Notes under the pieces: generated by a model | Seen by the model: only the letters and a program-made list of their open reading frames with translations | What the model was told of the DNA's origin: nothing | The model's database searches: none | Position numbers and translations under genes: made by a program | Shown: piece by piece, positions 1 to 9,078 of the stretch | How positions within the stretch are numbered: position 1 is the stretch's first letter | How the letters are laid out: each line of letters starts with the position of its first letter | NCBI RefSeq assembly: GCF_020567425.1 | Contig: NZ_JAJCVJ010000001.1 | Coordinates: 186,001 to 250,000, forward strand | Direction of reading: 5' to 3' | Source of the DNA: Salinirubrum litoreum | Lineage (GTDB): Archaea; Halobacteriota; Halobacteria; Halobacteriales; Haloferacaceae | DNA length: 64,000 nucleotides

Positions 1-147
1 AGCGCCGAGGAGGAGGCCGAGGGTCTCGATCAGGGCGAACACGGGATCTCGGCGTACCCCGAGTTCGGCGGTGGCGGCGAACCGAGTCGTCCCGAGCGTC
101 CGGCCGTCACGGACGGCGGCGAGTACGGGGGACAGGCAGATGACTGA
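1..147 (+). CDS. amt: Ammonium transporter Amt, C-terminal end (partial)
   Basis: Only the last 48 codons are present; the gene starts before the window. The frame from base 1 reads a cytoplasmic tail with [15 protein letters not shown], the typical C-terminal signature of Amt/MEP ammonium channels, followed by a Gly/Pro/Asp tail and TGA. In the family this tail contacts the PII protein and gates the trimer. The stop overlaps the start of glnK by 8 bases, the classic amt-glnK arrangement, so the two are almost certainly co-transcribed. Confidence 0.85.
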   Translation, partial: SAEEEAEGLDQGEHGISAYPEFGGGGEPSRPERPAVTDGGEYGGQADD

Positions 148-577
148 CGAACGGACCGAGACGCAGGCGGACGAACACACCGACACGACGATGGACCCGA
201 CTGACGCGACCCTCCGAACAGACGGCGGTGAACCGGAACTGAAGCTGGTGATGGCGTACATCCGGCCGGACAAACTGGGCGACGTGAAACAGGCGCTCGC
301 GGAGGTCGGCGCGCCCTCGCTGACCGTGACGGACGTGTCCGGTCGCGGGAGCCAACCGGCGAAGAAAGGACAGTGGCGCGGCGAGGAGTACGTCGTCGAT
401 CTGCACCAGAAGACGAAGATCGAGTGTGTCGTCGCCGACGTGCCGTACGAGGACGTGGTCGAGGCGATCCGCGAGTCGGCCCACACCGGCGAGAAGGGCG
501 ACGGCAAGGTGTTCGTCGTCGACGTGGCCGAGGCGTACCAGATCAGAACGGGAGAGGCAGGCTCAGAGGCAGTCTGA
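140..577 (+). CDS. glnK: PII nitrogen regulatory protein GlnK
   Basis: Encodes 145 residues. PII proteins are trimers that sense 2-oxoglutarate and ATP/ADP and block the Amt channel. The fold starts near residue 34 ([13 protein letters not shown]). The T-loop follows ([12 protein letters not shown]) with Tyr84, equivalent to the modifiable Tyr51 of bacterial PII, and the B/C-loop region has [12 protein letters not shown]. The first ~30 residues are an acidic, poorly conserved extension. The ATG at 140 overlaps the amt stop and is preferred by coupling; the ATG at 191 (Met18) would remove most of the extension. In haloarchaea GlnK also modulates glutamine synthetase. Confidence 0.95.
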   Translation: MTDERTETQADEHTDTTMDPTDATLRTDGGEPELKLVMAYIRPDKLGDVKQALAEVGAPSLTVTDVSGRGSQPAKKGQWRGEEYVVDLHQKTKIECVVADVPYEDVVEAIRESAHTGEKGDGKVFVVDVAEAYQIRTGEAGSEAV

Positions 578-581
578 CTCG

Positions 582-1031
582 ATGTCGTCGTCGTTCGACG
601 ACATCGACCGTGCGATCCTCAGACACCTGCTCGAAGACGGACGAGCCAGCGTGGACGCGCTGGCGTCGGCCGCAGACGCCTCGGAGGCGACCGTCTCGTT
701 CCGGCGAGCGAAACTGGAGGCGACCGACGTGGTCCGCGGCTACAAACCCGCTGTGAACTACGACGCGCTCGGGTTCCAGACCGTCCTGCTCCACCTCCGG
801 AGCCGGGAACCGACCGCGACGGCCGAGACGCTCGGCGACCACGCCGGCGTCGTCTCCGTCTACGAGACGACCGGTCACCACAACGTCCTCGCGGTGGTCC
901 GCGTCGCGGACGACGCCGACCTGGATCGGCTGGTGGAGACCATCACGACCGACGTGGCGGTCTCGGCTGCCACGGCCTCGCCGGTGTCGCGGACCCTCTG
1001 TGAGTACCGGCCCGTGGAACCGGTGGAGTGA
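582..1031 (+). CDS. Lrp/AsnC-family transcriptional regulator
   Basis: Encodes 149 residues. Residues 1-60 are an AsnC-type helix-turn-helix (DDIDRAILRHLLEDGRAS...); residues 75-145 are the RAM/ligand-binding half (VVSVYETTGHHNVLAVVRV). The ATG at 582 lies four bases after the glnK stop, so it probably belongs to the amt-glnK operon. Family members respond to amino acids. The location suggests nitrogen or glutamine control, but the ligand cannot be read from the sequence. A longer in-frame opening to 426 overlaps glnK and is ignored. Confidence 0.88.
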   Translation: MSSSFDDIDRAILRHLLEDGRASVDALASAADASEATVSFRRAKLEATDVVRGYKPAVNYDALGFQTVLLHLRSREPTATAETLGDHAGVVSVYETTGHHNVLAVVRVADDADLDRLVETITTDVAVSAATASPVSRTLCEYRPVEPVE

Positions 1032-1149
1032 GCCGTCCCCGACACCGGCCGACGTTCGCTGCCACACCGCGGACCTGAGTGCGGGGCGTGCGACGACGAC
1101 GGCACGCGAACCACCCCGCTTTTTGCGAAACCGTGCTTACCGACACACG

Positions 1150-2295
1150 ATGGAGTACGTCCAAGAGCGCGTCACGACGCTCCACGATCTGGCGGACCCG
1201 CGACCGAAGACACCGACCGACCGGTGTGCGGTCGTCGTCCCGATGACGGAACGGGAGTACGCGGGACTTGCCGCCGAGCGTGTCCTCTCGGAACTCGAAC
1301 GCGTCGACCCGGCGCGGGTGATCGTCCCGCTCCGCGCGCCGGCCGACAAGGTCGCGCAGTTCCACGACTGGCTGGCGGAGTACGATCTGAACCTCCAGAC
1401 GCTGTGGTGTACCGGCCCGCGCGTCGAGTCGCTGTTGGACGCCCACGGCCTCGACGGCACGCGCGGGAAGGGCCGAGACGTGTGGCTCGCGGTCGGGCAG
1501 GCGCTCTCGGATGAGTACGTCGTCGTCCACGACGCCGACACGAAGACCTACTCGCGGTGGTACGTCCCGCGACTACTCTACCCTCTGCTCGAAGGCCACG
1601 ACTTCTCGAAGGGCTACTACGCCCGCGTCGAGAACAACCGGCTGTACGGGCGGCTCTTTCGGCTGTTCTACTCGCCGCTCGTCCGGACACTGGCCGACGA
1701 GCACGACGCGCCGGTACTCGACTACCTCGCGTCGTTCCGGTACGCGCTGGCCGGGGAGTTCGCGGCCACCTCGGACCTCCTGCGCACGGTGCGGTTCCAG
1801 CGGTCGTGGGGCCTGGAGGTCGGCACGCTCGGGGAGGCGTTCGCCGAGGCGGGCTTCCGGCGGAGCGCGCAGGTCGATCTGGGGGCGTACGAACACGACC
1901 ACCGCGCCGTCTCGGGACCGACCGGGCTGTCTGACATGAGCCAGACGGTTGGGGAGGCGATCCTGCGGGTCGTCACCGACCACGGCGTCGACCCCGACTA
2001 CGAGACGCTTCCGGCGCGTTACCGCGAGACCGGCTTCGACTTCGTGCGGCGCTACGCGACCGACGCGGCGTACAACGGGTTGGAGTACGACCGAAGCGGC
2101 GAGCGCGAACAGGTGTCGACCTACGCCGAGGCGATCCGGCGACCGGGTCCCGACCGCCGGTTGCCGGCGTGGGACGACGCGCCGATCACGCCCGCCGAGG
2201 TGCGACAGGCCGCCAGCGAGGACATGGCCGAGGCACGGGCGGCCGGTGGTGTCGACCGCGACACGGACGAGGACGAAGCGACAGACGAGGAGTGA
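1150..2295 (+). CDS. Glycosyltransferase, glucosyl-3-phosphoglycerate synthase-like (GT81)
   Basis: Encodes 381 residues with a GT-A fold. Features fitting GpgS: GKGRDVWLAVG near residue 110, then a metal-binding VVHDADTKTYS near 123-133, and an aromatic acceptor segment with SKGYYARVENNRLYGR. GpgS joins a nucleotide-activated glucose to 3-phosphoglycerate, the first step to glucosylglycerate, a compatible solute; mannosyl-3-phosphoglycerate synthase is the alternative. The last ~40 residues are acidic and disordered-looking. A T-rich box about 27 bases before the ATG at 1150 supports this start over longer openings. No matching phosphatase lies beside it. Confidence 0.72.
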   Translation: MEYVQERVTTLHDLADPRPKTPTDRCAVVVPMTEREYAGLAAERVLSELERVDPARVIVPLRAPADKVAQFHDWLAEYDLNLQTLWCTGPRVESLLDAHGLDGTRGKGRDVWLAVGQALSDEYVVVHDADTKTYSRWYVPRLLYPLLEGHDFSKGYYARVENNRLYGRLFRLFYSPLVRTLADEHDAPVLDYLASFRYALAGEFAATSDLLRTVRFQRSWGLEVGTLGEAFAEAGFRRSAQVDLGAYEHDHRAVSGPTGLSDMSQTVGEAILRVVTDHGVDPDYETLPARYRETGFDFVRRYATDAAYNGLEYDRSGEREQVSTYAEAIRRPGPDRRLPAWDDAPITPAEVRQAASEDMAEARAAGGVDRDTDEDEATDEE

Positions 2296-2298
2296 GCC

Positions 2299-2817
2299 AT
2301 GAGCGAGACACACGAGGAACTGGCCGGGATCGTCGACCTGTTCGGGGCGCTCACACCGACGGAGTTGGAGCGTGCGCTGTCGGAACTGGCGTTCAAGCAG
2401 GGTGAGGAGACGAACGCCGCGGCGCTGTCGGGCGCGGTCGAGACCGCCATCGAGGAGTACTATCTGGTGGAGTACGATCCGACCGACGCCGACGGGAACG
2501 GCGCGGACGACCTGTCTGCGGGTGACCTCGGCGACGACGACCACCTGCTGGTCGTCGGGCCGGTCGCGTTCCCCACGCTGCCGGAGAACGCCGAGGACCT
2601 GCCGCACATCCTCGACGTGCCGGAGCGGTCGGTCGACCGCGAGGTCGTCGGTCGGCAGGTCGCCTCGCGGTTGCTGACAGACGCGGCGCGGGCGGTGAAC
2701 GACGACGATGCCGACCGGATCGATCACCTGCTGGACGTGAGCTACGACCTGGAGGTGTGGGCACCGGTCGAGGTCGACGACGTCCAGGCGCGACTCCACG
2801 ACGCACTGGAGGAGTGA
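2299..2817 (+). CDS. Conserved haloarchaeal protein, DUF7109-like
   Basis: Encodes 172 acidic residues with no recognised catalytic motif. It opens with ELAGIVDLFGALTPTELERAL, a pattern I associate from memory with a haloarchaea-only family named DUF7109. The body is predicted mostly helical; residues 58-72 are a Gly/Asp-rich loop. It starts three bases after the stop of the GpgS-like glycosyltransferase, so it is very probably co-transcribed, but no shared function can be inferred. Confidence 0.75.
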   Translation: MSETHEELAGIVDLFGALTPTELERALSELAFKQGEETNAAALSGAVETAIEEYYLVEYDPTDADGNGADDLSAGDLGDDDHLLVVGPVAFPTLPENAEDLPHILDVPERSVDREVVGRQVASRLLTDAARAVNDDDADRIDHLLDVSYDLEVWAPVEVDDVQARLHDALEE

Positions 2818-2908
2818 GTGCGTGAGAGTTCGTGAGAGCCCAGAGCGTCTCCCGGCGAGATTCGGCGGGGGCCTGCAAGATTAAGAGCGTCGGGCGACTG
2901 TGTGAGGT

Positions 2909-3508
2909 ATGGACCTCTCGGGGGTGACGCGCCACGCGCCGACTGCGGTCACGGACGCCGAGCGACAGGCGGCCGTGATCGCGCCGGTGCTGGCGCGCGA
3001 GGGTGCCCCCCACCTCCTCTTCACGAAACGCGCAGACCACCTCGGCGAGCATCCCGGCCAGATGAGTTTCCCCGGCGGCGGTCGGGAGCCGAGCGATGCG
3101 GACCTGACGGCGACCGCCCTACGGGAGGCACACGAGGAGATCGGCCTCGACCCCACCGAGGCGGAGATCGTCGGGCGACTCGACGACATCGAGACGGTCA
3201 CGAGCTACTCGGTCCGCCCGTTCGTCGCCCGCGTGCCGGACCGAACCTACTCGCCCGACGAGCGCGAAGTCGCGGAGATCGTCGTCCTCTCGGTCGCCGA
3301 CCTGACCGACCGCGCGAACTACGAGTCGGAGCGCCGGGACCACCCGCACTACGGCGACATCCGCCTCCACTTCTTCCACGTCGACGGCTACACGGTCTGG
3401 GGCGCGACGGGCCGGATGCTGGTGCAACTGCTGGAACTGACGACCGACTGGCGGATGCCGCCGGAGGTGGATCGGGTGGTCGATCCGGACGCCGATCTGC
3501 CGGTCTGA
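2909..3508 (+). CDS. Nudix hydrolase, CoA pyrophosphatase type
   Basis: Encodes 199 residues. The Nudix box is intact (GG...ATALREAHEEIGL, residues ~55-78) and is preceded by the HPGQMSFPGG motif typical of CoA/NUDT7-type pyrophosphatases, which split CoA or its derivatives into 4'-phosphopantetheine and 3',5'-ADP. Arg and acidic residues of the metal-binding helix are all present. The ATG at 2909 lies about 27 bases after an A/T-rich box (AGATTAAG, 2877-2884), so transcription is probably leaderless. Substrate assignment rests on the motif only. Confidence 0.88.
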   Translation: MDLSGVTRHAPTAVTDAERQAAVIAPVLAREGAPHLLFTKRADHLGEHPGQMSFPGGGREPSDADLTATALREAHEEIGLDPTEAEIVGRLDDIETVTSYSVRPFVARVPDRTYSPDEREVAEIVVLSVADLTDRANYESERRDHPHYGDIRLHFFHVDGYTVWGATGRMLVQLLELTTDWRMPPEVDRVVDPDADLPV

Positions 3509-4008
3509 ACGCGAATCTGCGACTCTGAGATTTCTGTATTCGTGAACGCAGAGCTACCGAGCCGCACGGCACGCGACCAGTCGAACGGGCTGGCGCGAGT
3601 TCGTCTCGCGCACTTCGGCGGCGTGGGGCCGCCTCAGGTACGCCGACGGTCGCAGAGAGGCGCTCACGCTGAAGCCGACTGGTCCACCGCGAGGTGCACG
3701 AGCTTTCGCAGATTTCGCCGGGTGGGACTGAAAGGGGCCGGTCTCTCGATCCCTCCCGGACGACGCAAGCCGGGCGGGACCGGAGGTCCCGCTGGAAACC
3801 GGCGCGCCGCGCCGGTGACAGAGCGAGACCGGATGTCTCGCCAGCAGTCGGGCGACTCTCGGGTCGTCCGACGACACTGGACTGAGGGCTGGCGGGTGTG
3901 CCCGCCAGCCTGAGGGAAGCGCGCAGTGGAGTCCCGGAGGTCTTCGTGAGCCTGCGAACGAAGGCTTGTCAGAGCTTGCCTCTGACAGTGGTCGAGAGAC
4001 CAGGGGCT

Positions 4009-4087
4009 TTCACCTCTCGTCGTCCGCGACTCACTCGACAGAAGCCGGAACAGCCGAAGGACTTCACCTCTCGTCGTCCGCGACTCA
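4009..4087. repeat. 25-bp direct repeat, two copies
   Basis: Copies at 4009-4033 and 4063-4087 are identical (both start TTCACCTCTCGTCG and end GCGACTCA) and are separated by 29 bases. A third, degenerate relative lies at 3854-3875. They sit 90-170 bases before crtD. They could be operator sites or part of the hairpin-rich element upstream. Confidence 0.75.
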
Positions 4088-4149
4088 TCTACCCGAGTCG
4101 CCGCCAACTCGGTAACCCGAGTCGTACCCGCCATCCCGTAGTCAGTCGT

Positions 4150-4155
4150 TTTATA
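4150..4155 (+). promoter_or_regulatory. TATA box of crtD
   Basis: TTTATA is centred 27 bases before the crtD ATG at 4180, the spacing of a leaderless haloarchaeal promoter. It fixes the start at 4180 and rejects the long in-frame extension upstream. Confidence 0.75.
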
Positions 4156-4179
4156 CCACAGACGCCCCTACGACCTGTC

Positions 4180-5703
4180 ATGCACGAAGTCGCGGACCTG
4201 GACTCGCTCGCCGGCGAGTCCGTCGTCGTGATCGGCGGTGGCTTCGGCGGGCTGTCGACGGCCTGCTACCTCGCAGACGCCGGTGCCGACGTGACCCTGC
4301 TGGAGAAGAACGAGCAGTTGGGCGGCCGGGCCAGTCGACTGGAACGCGACGGGTTCCGGTTCGACATGGGCCCCTCGTGGTACCTGATGCCCGACGTGTT
4401 CGAGCACTTCTTCGGCTACTTCGGGAAGTCGCCGGACGACTACTACGAACTCGAACGCCTCGACCCCCACTACCGTATCTTCTTCAAAGACGGCGACCGC
4501 GTGGACATGGTCCCCGATCTGGAGACCAACAAACAGGTGTTCGAGAGCTACGAACCCGGCGCGGCAGACGCGCTCGACCGCTACCTCGAGAAGTCGAAGG
4601 AGAACTACGAGATCGGGATGGAACACTTCGTCTACGAGGACCGCAACTCGGTCGGGGACTTCCTCGACCCCTCGCTGGCGAAGTACGCGTGGGGCCTCTC
4701 ACTGCTCGGGTCGATGCAGGACCACGTGGAGAAGTACTTCGACCACCCGAAACTCCAGCAGATCATGCAGTACACGCTGGTCTTCCTCGGCGGCGCGCCG
4801 ACCAACACGCCGGCGCTCTACAACCTCATGAGCCACGTGGACTTCAACATGGGCGTCTACTACCCCGAGGGGGGTCTCGGCGCGGTCGTGGACGCCATCG
4901 TCGAGTTGGGCGACGAACTCGGCGTCGACTACCACACCGGCGCGCCCGCGACCGCGATCAAAGGCCGGCGCGGCGGGTTCAAAGTCGAGACCGACGATGC
5001 CGACTACCTCGCGGATCTCGTCGTCTCCGACGCCGACTACGCCCACACCGAACAGGAACTGCTCCCCGAGCAGAAGCGCCAGTACGACGAGGACTACTGG
5101 AACTCCCGGACCTACGCCCCCTCGGCGTTCTTGCTCTACTTGGGCGTCGAGGGCGACGTGGACCCCCTCGCGCACCACTCGCTGGTGCTTCCGACCGACT
5201 GGGACGAGCACTTCGAGCAGATCTTCGACGACCCGCAGTGGCCGGACGACCCGGCGTACTACCTCTGTGTCCCCTCCCAGACCGACGACTCGGTCGCGCC
5301 CGAGGGCCACAGCAACCTGTTCGCGCTGGTGCCCATCGCGGCCGGACTGGAGGACACGCCGGAACTCCGCGAGGAGTACCGCAACCTCGTGCTGGACGAC
5401 ATCGCCGACAACACCGGCGTCGACATCCGGGACCGGATCGTGCTGGAGGAGACGTTCTGCGTGAACGACTTCGCCTCGCGGTACAACTCCCGCGAGGGCA
5501 CCGCACTCGGCCTCGCACACACCCTCCGACAGACCGCGCTGTTCCGACCGCCACACCACTCCGAGACGGTTGACGGCCTCTACTTCACGGGATCGTTCAC
5601 GACACCCGGCATCGGCGTCCCGATGTGTCTCATCAGCGGGATGGTCACGGCCGAGGAGATGGCCGACCGCGAGCGAACCGCGAAGACGACCCGTCGAGCG
5701 TAG
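4180..5703 (+). CDS. crtD: Carotenoid 3,4-desaturase (phytoene desaturase family)
   Basis: Encodes 507 residues. The N-terminal dinucleotide-binding motif VVVIGGGFGGLSTACYLADAG and LGGRASRLERDGFRFDMGPSW are the FAD-binding signatures of the CrtI/CrtD family; the C-terminal FTGSFTTPGIGVPMCLISG completes the FAD site. It is followed without a gap by lyeJ and then cruF. This matches the order of the characterised Haloarcula japonica cluster, where CrtD introduces the 3,4 double bonds on the way to bacterioruberin. Membrane-associated. Phytoene desaturase proper (CrtI) is the alternative, but the operon favours CrtD. Confidence 0.9.
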   Translation: MHEVADLDSLAGESVVVIGGGFGGLSTACYLADAGADVTLLEKNEQLGGRASRLERDGFRFDMGPSWYLMPDVFEHFFGYFGKSPDDYYELERLDPHYRIFFKDGDRVDMVPDLETNKQVFESYEPGAADALDRYLEKSKENYEIGMEHFVYEDRNSVGDFLDPSLAKYAWGLSLLGSMQDHVEKYFDHPKLQQIMQYTLVFLGGAPTNTPALYNLMSHVDFNMGVYYPEGGLGAVVDAIVELGDELGVDYHTGAPATAIKGRRGGFKVETDDADYLADLVVSDADYAHTEQELLPEQKRQYDEDYWNSRTYAPSAFLLYLGVEGDVDPLAHHSLVLPTDWDEHFEQIFDDPQWPDDPAYYLCVPSQTDDSVAPEGHSNLFALVPIAAGLEDTPELREEYRNLVLDDIADNTGVDIRDRIVLEETFCVNDFASRYNSREGTALGLAHTLRQTALFRPPHHSETVDGLYFTGSFTTPGIGVPMCLISGMVTAEEMADRERTAKTTRRA

Positions 5704-6570
5704 ATGTCGGTCACGCCGCGCGCCTCCGGGACCGCCACAGACCGCCTGCGGTACCTGCTCACGCTCTCGCGGCCCCGGTTCTGGCTCTACCTCGCCGGCC
5801 CGGTCGTCGTCGGCGTGGCCTTCGCCGCCGACTCGGTCGGAGAACTGTTCCTCCCGGTCGGCTTCGCGCTGTTCGGCTACTTCCTCCTGCCGGCGAACGT
5901 CCTGCTGTACGGCGTCAACGACGTGTTCGACGCCGACGTGGACGAGGCGAACCCGAAGAAGGAGGGAAAAGAAGCACGCTGGTCCGGCGACCGGTTCGTC
6001 CTCGGGGCGGTCGTCGTCGGTGGCCTGCTGGGCCTCGCCACGTTCGCCGTCACGCCGCAGGTCGCGTGGCTCTACCTCGGCGGCTTCTTTCTGCTCGGGG
6101 TCGAGTACAGCGCGCCGCCGTTCCGGTTCAAGACGACGCCCTTCCTCGACTCGGTGTCGAACGGCCTGTACGTCCTGCCGGGGATGGCCGCCTACGCGAC
6201 GATAGCCGGCGTCCACCCGCCGTGGCCCGCCGTGGCCGGTGCGTGGCTCTGGACGATGGGGATGCACACCTTCTCGGCCATCCCCGACATCGAACCGGAC
6301 CGCGAGGCCGGCATCCGGACGACAGCGACCGTGCTGGGCGAGGAGCGCACCTACGCCTACTGTGCGGTCTGCTGGCTCACCTCGGCGGTCGCGTTCGGTG
6401 CTCTCGACATTCGGATCGCCCTGCTCCTGCTGGCGTACCCGGTCGTCGTCTTCGGCATCTACTGGTCCGACATCGACGTGACGCGAGCCTACTGGTGGTA
6501 TCCGGCGCTGAACACCCTCGTCGGGATGCTCCTGACGATGGGCGCTCTCTGGAGGTTACTGTATGGCTGA
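5704..6570 (+). CDS. lyeJ: Lycopene elongase/1,2-hydratase (UbiA family)
   Basis: Encodes 288 residues, an integral membrane prenyltransferase with about eight helices. The first Asp-rich motif is NDVFDADVDEANPKKEG (near residue 77) and the second is IPDIEPDREAG (near 197), which bind prenyl diphosphate through Mg2+. In haloarchaea this enzyme adds C5 units to both ends of lycopene and hydrates them, the committed step from C40 to C50 carotenoids. Its ATG directly follows the crtD TAG, and its end overlaps cruF by 8 bases, so the three are translationally coupled. Confidence 0.92.
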   Translation: MSVTPRASGTATDRLRYLLTLSRPRFWLYLAGPVVVGVAFAADSVGELFLPVGFALFGYFLLPANVLLYGVNDVFDADVDEANPKKEGKEARWSGDRFVLGAVVVGGLLGLATFAVTPQVAWLYLGGFFLLGVEYSAPPFRFKTTPFLDSVSNGLYVLPGMAAYATIAGVHPPWPAVAGAWLWTMGMHTFSAIPDIEPDREAGIRTTATVLGEERTYAYCAVCWLTSAVAFGALDIRIALLLLAYPVVVFGIYWSDIDVTRAYWWYPALNTLVGMLLTMGALWRLLYG

Positions 6571-7435
6571 CGGCCGGTTCGCGGAGGGCTGGCAGGCCGA
6601 GATTCCCCGGACACGGCCCGAACTGGAGGCGTTCCTCGACGACCTCATCCGAGACAATCGCTTCACCATCTCGGTGTTCTTCCCGCTGGTCGGGGCGATT
6701 CTGCTCGTCGGGAGCGCGCTTGACCTCGTGCCGGAGCCGTTCAAGTTCCACCCCCTGTTGATCCTGACGGGCACGTTCGTCATGCGCTCGCCGCTCATCG
6801 TCGGCGTCCTGCCGACCGGCACCCGGAAGACGGGGTGGGCGGTCGGCCTGCTGGCGCTGTACGCCTACGGCATCGAGTACGTCGGCATCCACACCGGTTA
6901 TCCGTACGGCACCTTCCAGTACGTCGTCGACCTCGGGCCACGGGTCGGCGGTGTCCCACTGGGCCTGCCGGTGTTCTTCATCCCGCTGGTGGCGAACGCC
7001 TACCTGCTGTGTCTGCTCCTGCTGGGCGACCGGGCGGAGTCCGGGCCGGTTCGCCTGCTGACCGTCATCGCGGCGGTGCTGGCGATGGACCTCGTGCTCG
7101 ATCCGGGCGCGGTCGCGATCGGCTTCTGGGAGTACGACCTGACCGGGGTCGCGCTGATCTACTACGGCGTCCCGTGGACGAACTACGCCGGGTGGGTGCT
7201 CTCGGCGACGGTCGCGGTCGGCCTGTTAGACTACGGCTTCGACCGACCAGCCCTGCTCGCCCGTCTCGACGACTGTGAGTTCATGCTGGACGACATGGTG
7301 AGCTTCGTCATCCTCTGGGGCTGCATCAACGCCGCGTTCGGCAACTGGCTCGCGGTCGCGGTCGCGGGGCTGTTCGCGGTCGGACTCCTCCGAACCGACC
7401 GCTTCGACACCGGCCTGTTCCGCGTCTGGGACTGA
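6563..7435 (+). CDS. cruF: Bisanhydrobacterioruberin hydratase CruF
   Basis: Encodes 290 residues, a membrane protein of about seven helices of the carotenoid-hydratase family (former DUF422). Family features are the GIEYVGIHTGYPYGTF segment and the DLVLDPGAVAIGFWEY motif with conserved acidic residues. It hydrates the terminal C5 units to give bacterioruberin, the red C50 pigment. The start overlaps the lyeJ end, and it closes the crtD-lyeJ-cruF operon. Confidence 0.92.
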   Translation: MADGRFAEGWQAEIPRTRPELEAFLDDLIRDNRFTISVFFPLVGAILLVGSALDLVPEPFKFHPLLILTGTFVMRSPLIVGVLPTGTRKTGWAVGLLALYAYGIEYVGIHTGYPYGTFQYVVDLGPRVGGVPLGLPVFFIPLVANAYLLCLLLLGDRAESGPVRLLTVIAAVLAMDLVLDPGAVAIGFWEYDLTGVALIYYGVPWTNYAGWVLSATVAVGLLDYGFDRPALLARLDDCEFMLDDMVSFVILWGCINAAFGNWLAVAVAGLFAVGLLRTDRFDTGLFRVWD

Positions 7436-7513
7436 GTCGGCGGGAGTCGAGCGGTCGGGAGACGACCGCAGACGCCGGGGGAGCTATGTGTCCACACACC
7501 ACAGGACGAGAGG

Positions 7514-9070
7514 ATGGGCGACCTGCACCGCGTGCTCGGGCCGGCACACGCCACGGCGGTCGCGCTCGGGGCACTCTGCGGCGCGGGCGTGGTCTTCGTC
7601 CCGCGCCGCGTCGAGAACCTCGCCGGTCCCGCGACCCCGGTCGCGTTCCTGCTGGCGACCACCGGCGCGCTGGCGCTCGCGGTCTGCTGGGCAGTCTTCC
7701 TCGCGGGGCCGACCGGCGACCGACCCGGGGGCGCGTACCGCCACCTCGCCCGGACGTGGGACTCGGAGGCGCTCGCATTCGCCGTCGTCTGGACGAAGCC
7801 GGCGGCCTACGTCGGCCTGCTCGCACTGCTCGCGGCGTGGCTCGGCGACTGGTTGGCTCGCGCGGTCGGTGGCGGCAGTCCGATTCTCTCCACCCCTGCG
7901 GCCGACCAGTGGGCGGTCGGCCTCCTGGCGCTTCTCACCGCACTCCACCTCGCCGGCGTGCGGTGGCCAGCGCGCCTCCAACTGGTCGTGACCGGCGCGC
8001 TCTCCGCACTCCTGCTCGGGATGCTCCTGCCGGGCCTACCGGCGATCGTCCCCGGCAACTTCGTCCCACTGCTCCCGACCGAGTCGCTCCGGGCCGACCC
8101 GGTCGGCGCGGTCGGCGACGCGACGCTCGTGGCGCTGTTCGGCGTCGTCGGCGTCGAGGTCGTGGCGAACCTCGCGGGCGAGACGCGTGGCTCGCGGCGC
8201 TGGCTCCCGCGTGTCCTCCTCGGGGTGACGCTCGCGGTCGGGGTCGCCGTCACCCTGATCGCGACGATCACGTTGGGCGTCATCCCGTGGACGCGTCTGG
8301 TCTTCGCGACCGTCCCGTTCGCAGATGCCGCCGCCTCGTACCTGCGGGTCCGGGCGAGCCTGCTCGCAGAGCCGGCGATTCTGTTGGCGACTGCCGGGGG
8401 GCTGCTGGCGTTCTCGTGGGCACCGACACGACTGCTGTACGACCTCGGCGACCTGCTTCCGCCGCTCTCGCGGACGAACCGCCACGGCGCGCCGGACGTG
8501 GCGGTGCTGACGACGACGGTCCCGGCCGCCGCGCTGGTCGTCACCGACACGACTCACCTCGCGCTGTATCTCGCCCTGCCGGGGCTGTTCGGACTCTACC
8601 TCTGCCACGGGGTGACGGCGGCGGCGCTCCCGCGTGCCGATCCAGCGGGGTTCTCGGCCGGGACGACTGGCGTGCGCGCCGACGCCGGTGACGGGACGGA
8701 CGACGGTGGCGCGGACGCGACCGCCCCGCTCCTCCACAGACGACCGGCGCTGCTCGTCGTCGCCGGTCTCACCGCGTCGGGCCTCGCGGCGCTGTGTCTC
8801 GCGCTGGTCGTCACCCGCGATCCGGCGACGACACTCGGCTGGCTCCGGGTCGCCCCGGCGCTGTCGATCCTGCCGGAGGGGACGCTGGTCCGCGACCCGG
8901 CGACCACCGTACTGCCGGCGACCCTCGGCTGGCTCACGGTCGGCGCACTCGTCTGGCTGACGGCGCGGGACTACCGGCTGTCGCGGGAACCGGAGTCCGA
9001 TAGCGACAGGGACACCGACCGGTCGGAGTCCCCCGCGCGACCGAACACCGCCGACCGGCGGCGCGACTGA
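7514..9070 (+). CDS. APC-superfamily amino acid permease
   Basis: Encodes 518 residues with roughly 12 hydrophobic helices. The first helix has the unwound Gly-rich stretch of APC permeases (ALGALCGAGVVFVP), and FGVVGVEVVANLAGETRGSRR matches the conserved loop after TM6. An acidic loop lies near residues 395-415 and the last ~35 residues are a charged cytoplasmic tail. The substrate is probably an amino acid or amine. No universal-stress domain is fused, unlike many haloarchaeal relatives. Monocistronic by spacing. Confidence 0.85.
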   Translation: MGDLHRVLGPAHATAVALGALCGAGVVFVPRRVENLAGPATPVAFLLATTGALALAVCWAVFLAGPTGDRPGGAYRHLARTWDSEALAFAVVWTKPAAYVGLLALLAAWLGDWLARAVGGGSPILSTPAADQWAVGLLALLTALHLAGVRWPARLQLVVTGALSALLLGMLLPGLPAIVPGNFVPLLPTESLRADPVGAVGDATLVALFGVVGVEVVANLAGETRGSRRWLPRVLLGVTLAVGVAVTLIATITLGVIPWTRLVFATVPFADAAASYLRVRASLLAEPAILLATAGGLLAFSWAPTRLLYDLGDLLPPLSRTNRHGAPDVAVLTTTVPAAALVVTDTTHLALYLALPGLFGLYLCHGVTAAALPRADPAGFSAGTTGVRADAGDGTDDGGADATAPLLHRRPALLVVAGLTASGLAALCLALVVTRDPATTLGWLRVAPALSILPEGTLVRDPATTVLPATLGWLTVGALVWLTARDYRLSREPESDSDRDTDRSESPARPNTADRRRD

Positions 9071-9078
9071 CAGACGGC

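Larger units (their letters stand above)
3509..4179. other. Gene-free region with a series of short hairpins
   Basis: These 671 bases carry no convincing gene. Instead there are seven compact inverted repeats, six with 5-base loops and one with a 4-base loop: 3593-3611 (7 bp stem), 3617-3633 (6 bp), 3776-3790 (5 bp), 3798-3816 (7 bp), 3824-3840 (6 bp), 3887-3910 (10 bp, loop TGTG) and 3967-3987 (8 bp). A phrase GTGGGACTGAAAGGGGC sits at 3722-3738. A 25-base direct repeat follows at 4009 and 4063. The region could be a structured RNA or a decayed dispersed element. A 17-mer from the 3798 hairpin recurs at 60121. Confidence 0.6.

Noticed and set aside
4009-4087. CRISPR array
   Set aside because: Only two identical 25-bp copies with a single 29-base spacer and a degenerate third; no further repeats and no cas genes in the window.
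4699-6267. 522-codon minus-strand opening opposite the carotenoid genes
   Set aside because: Shadow of crtD and lyeJ, whose own frames have clear FAD and prenyltransferase motifs.
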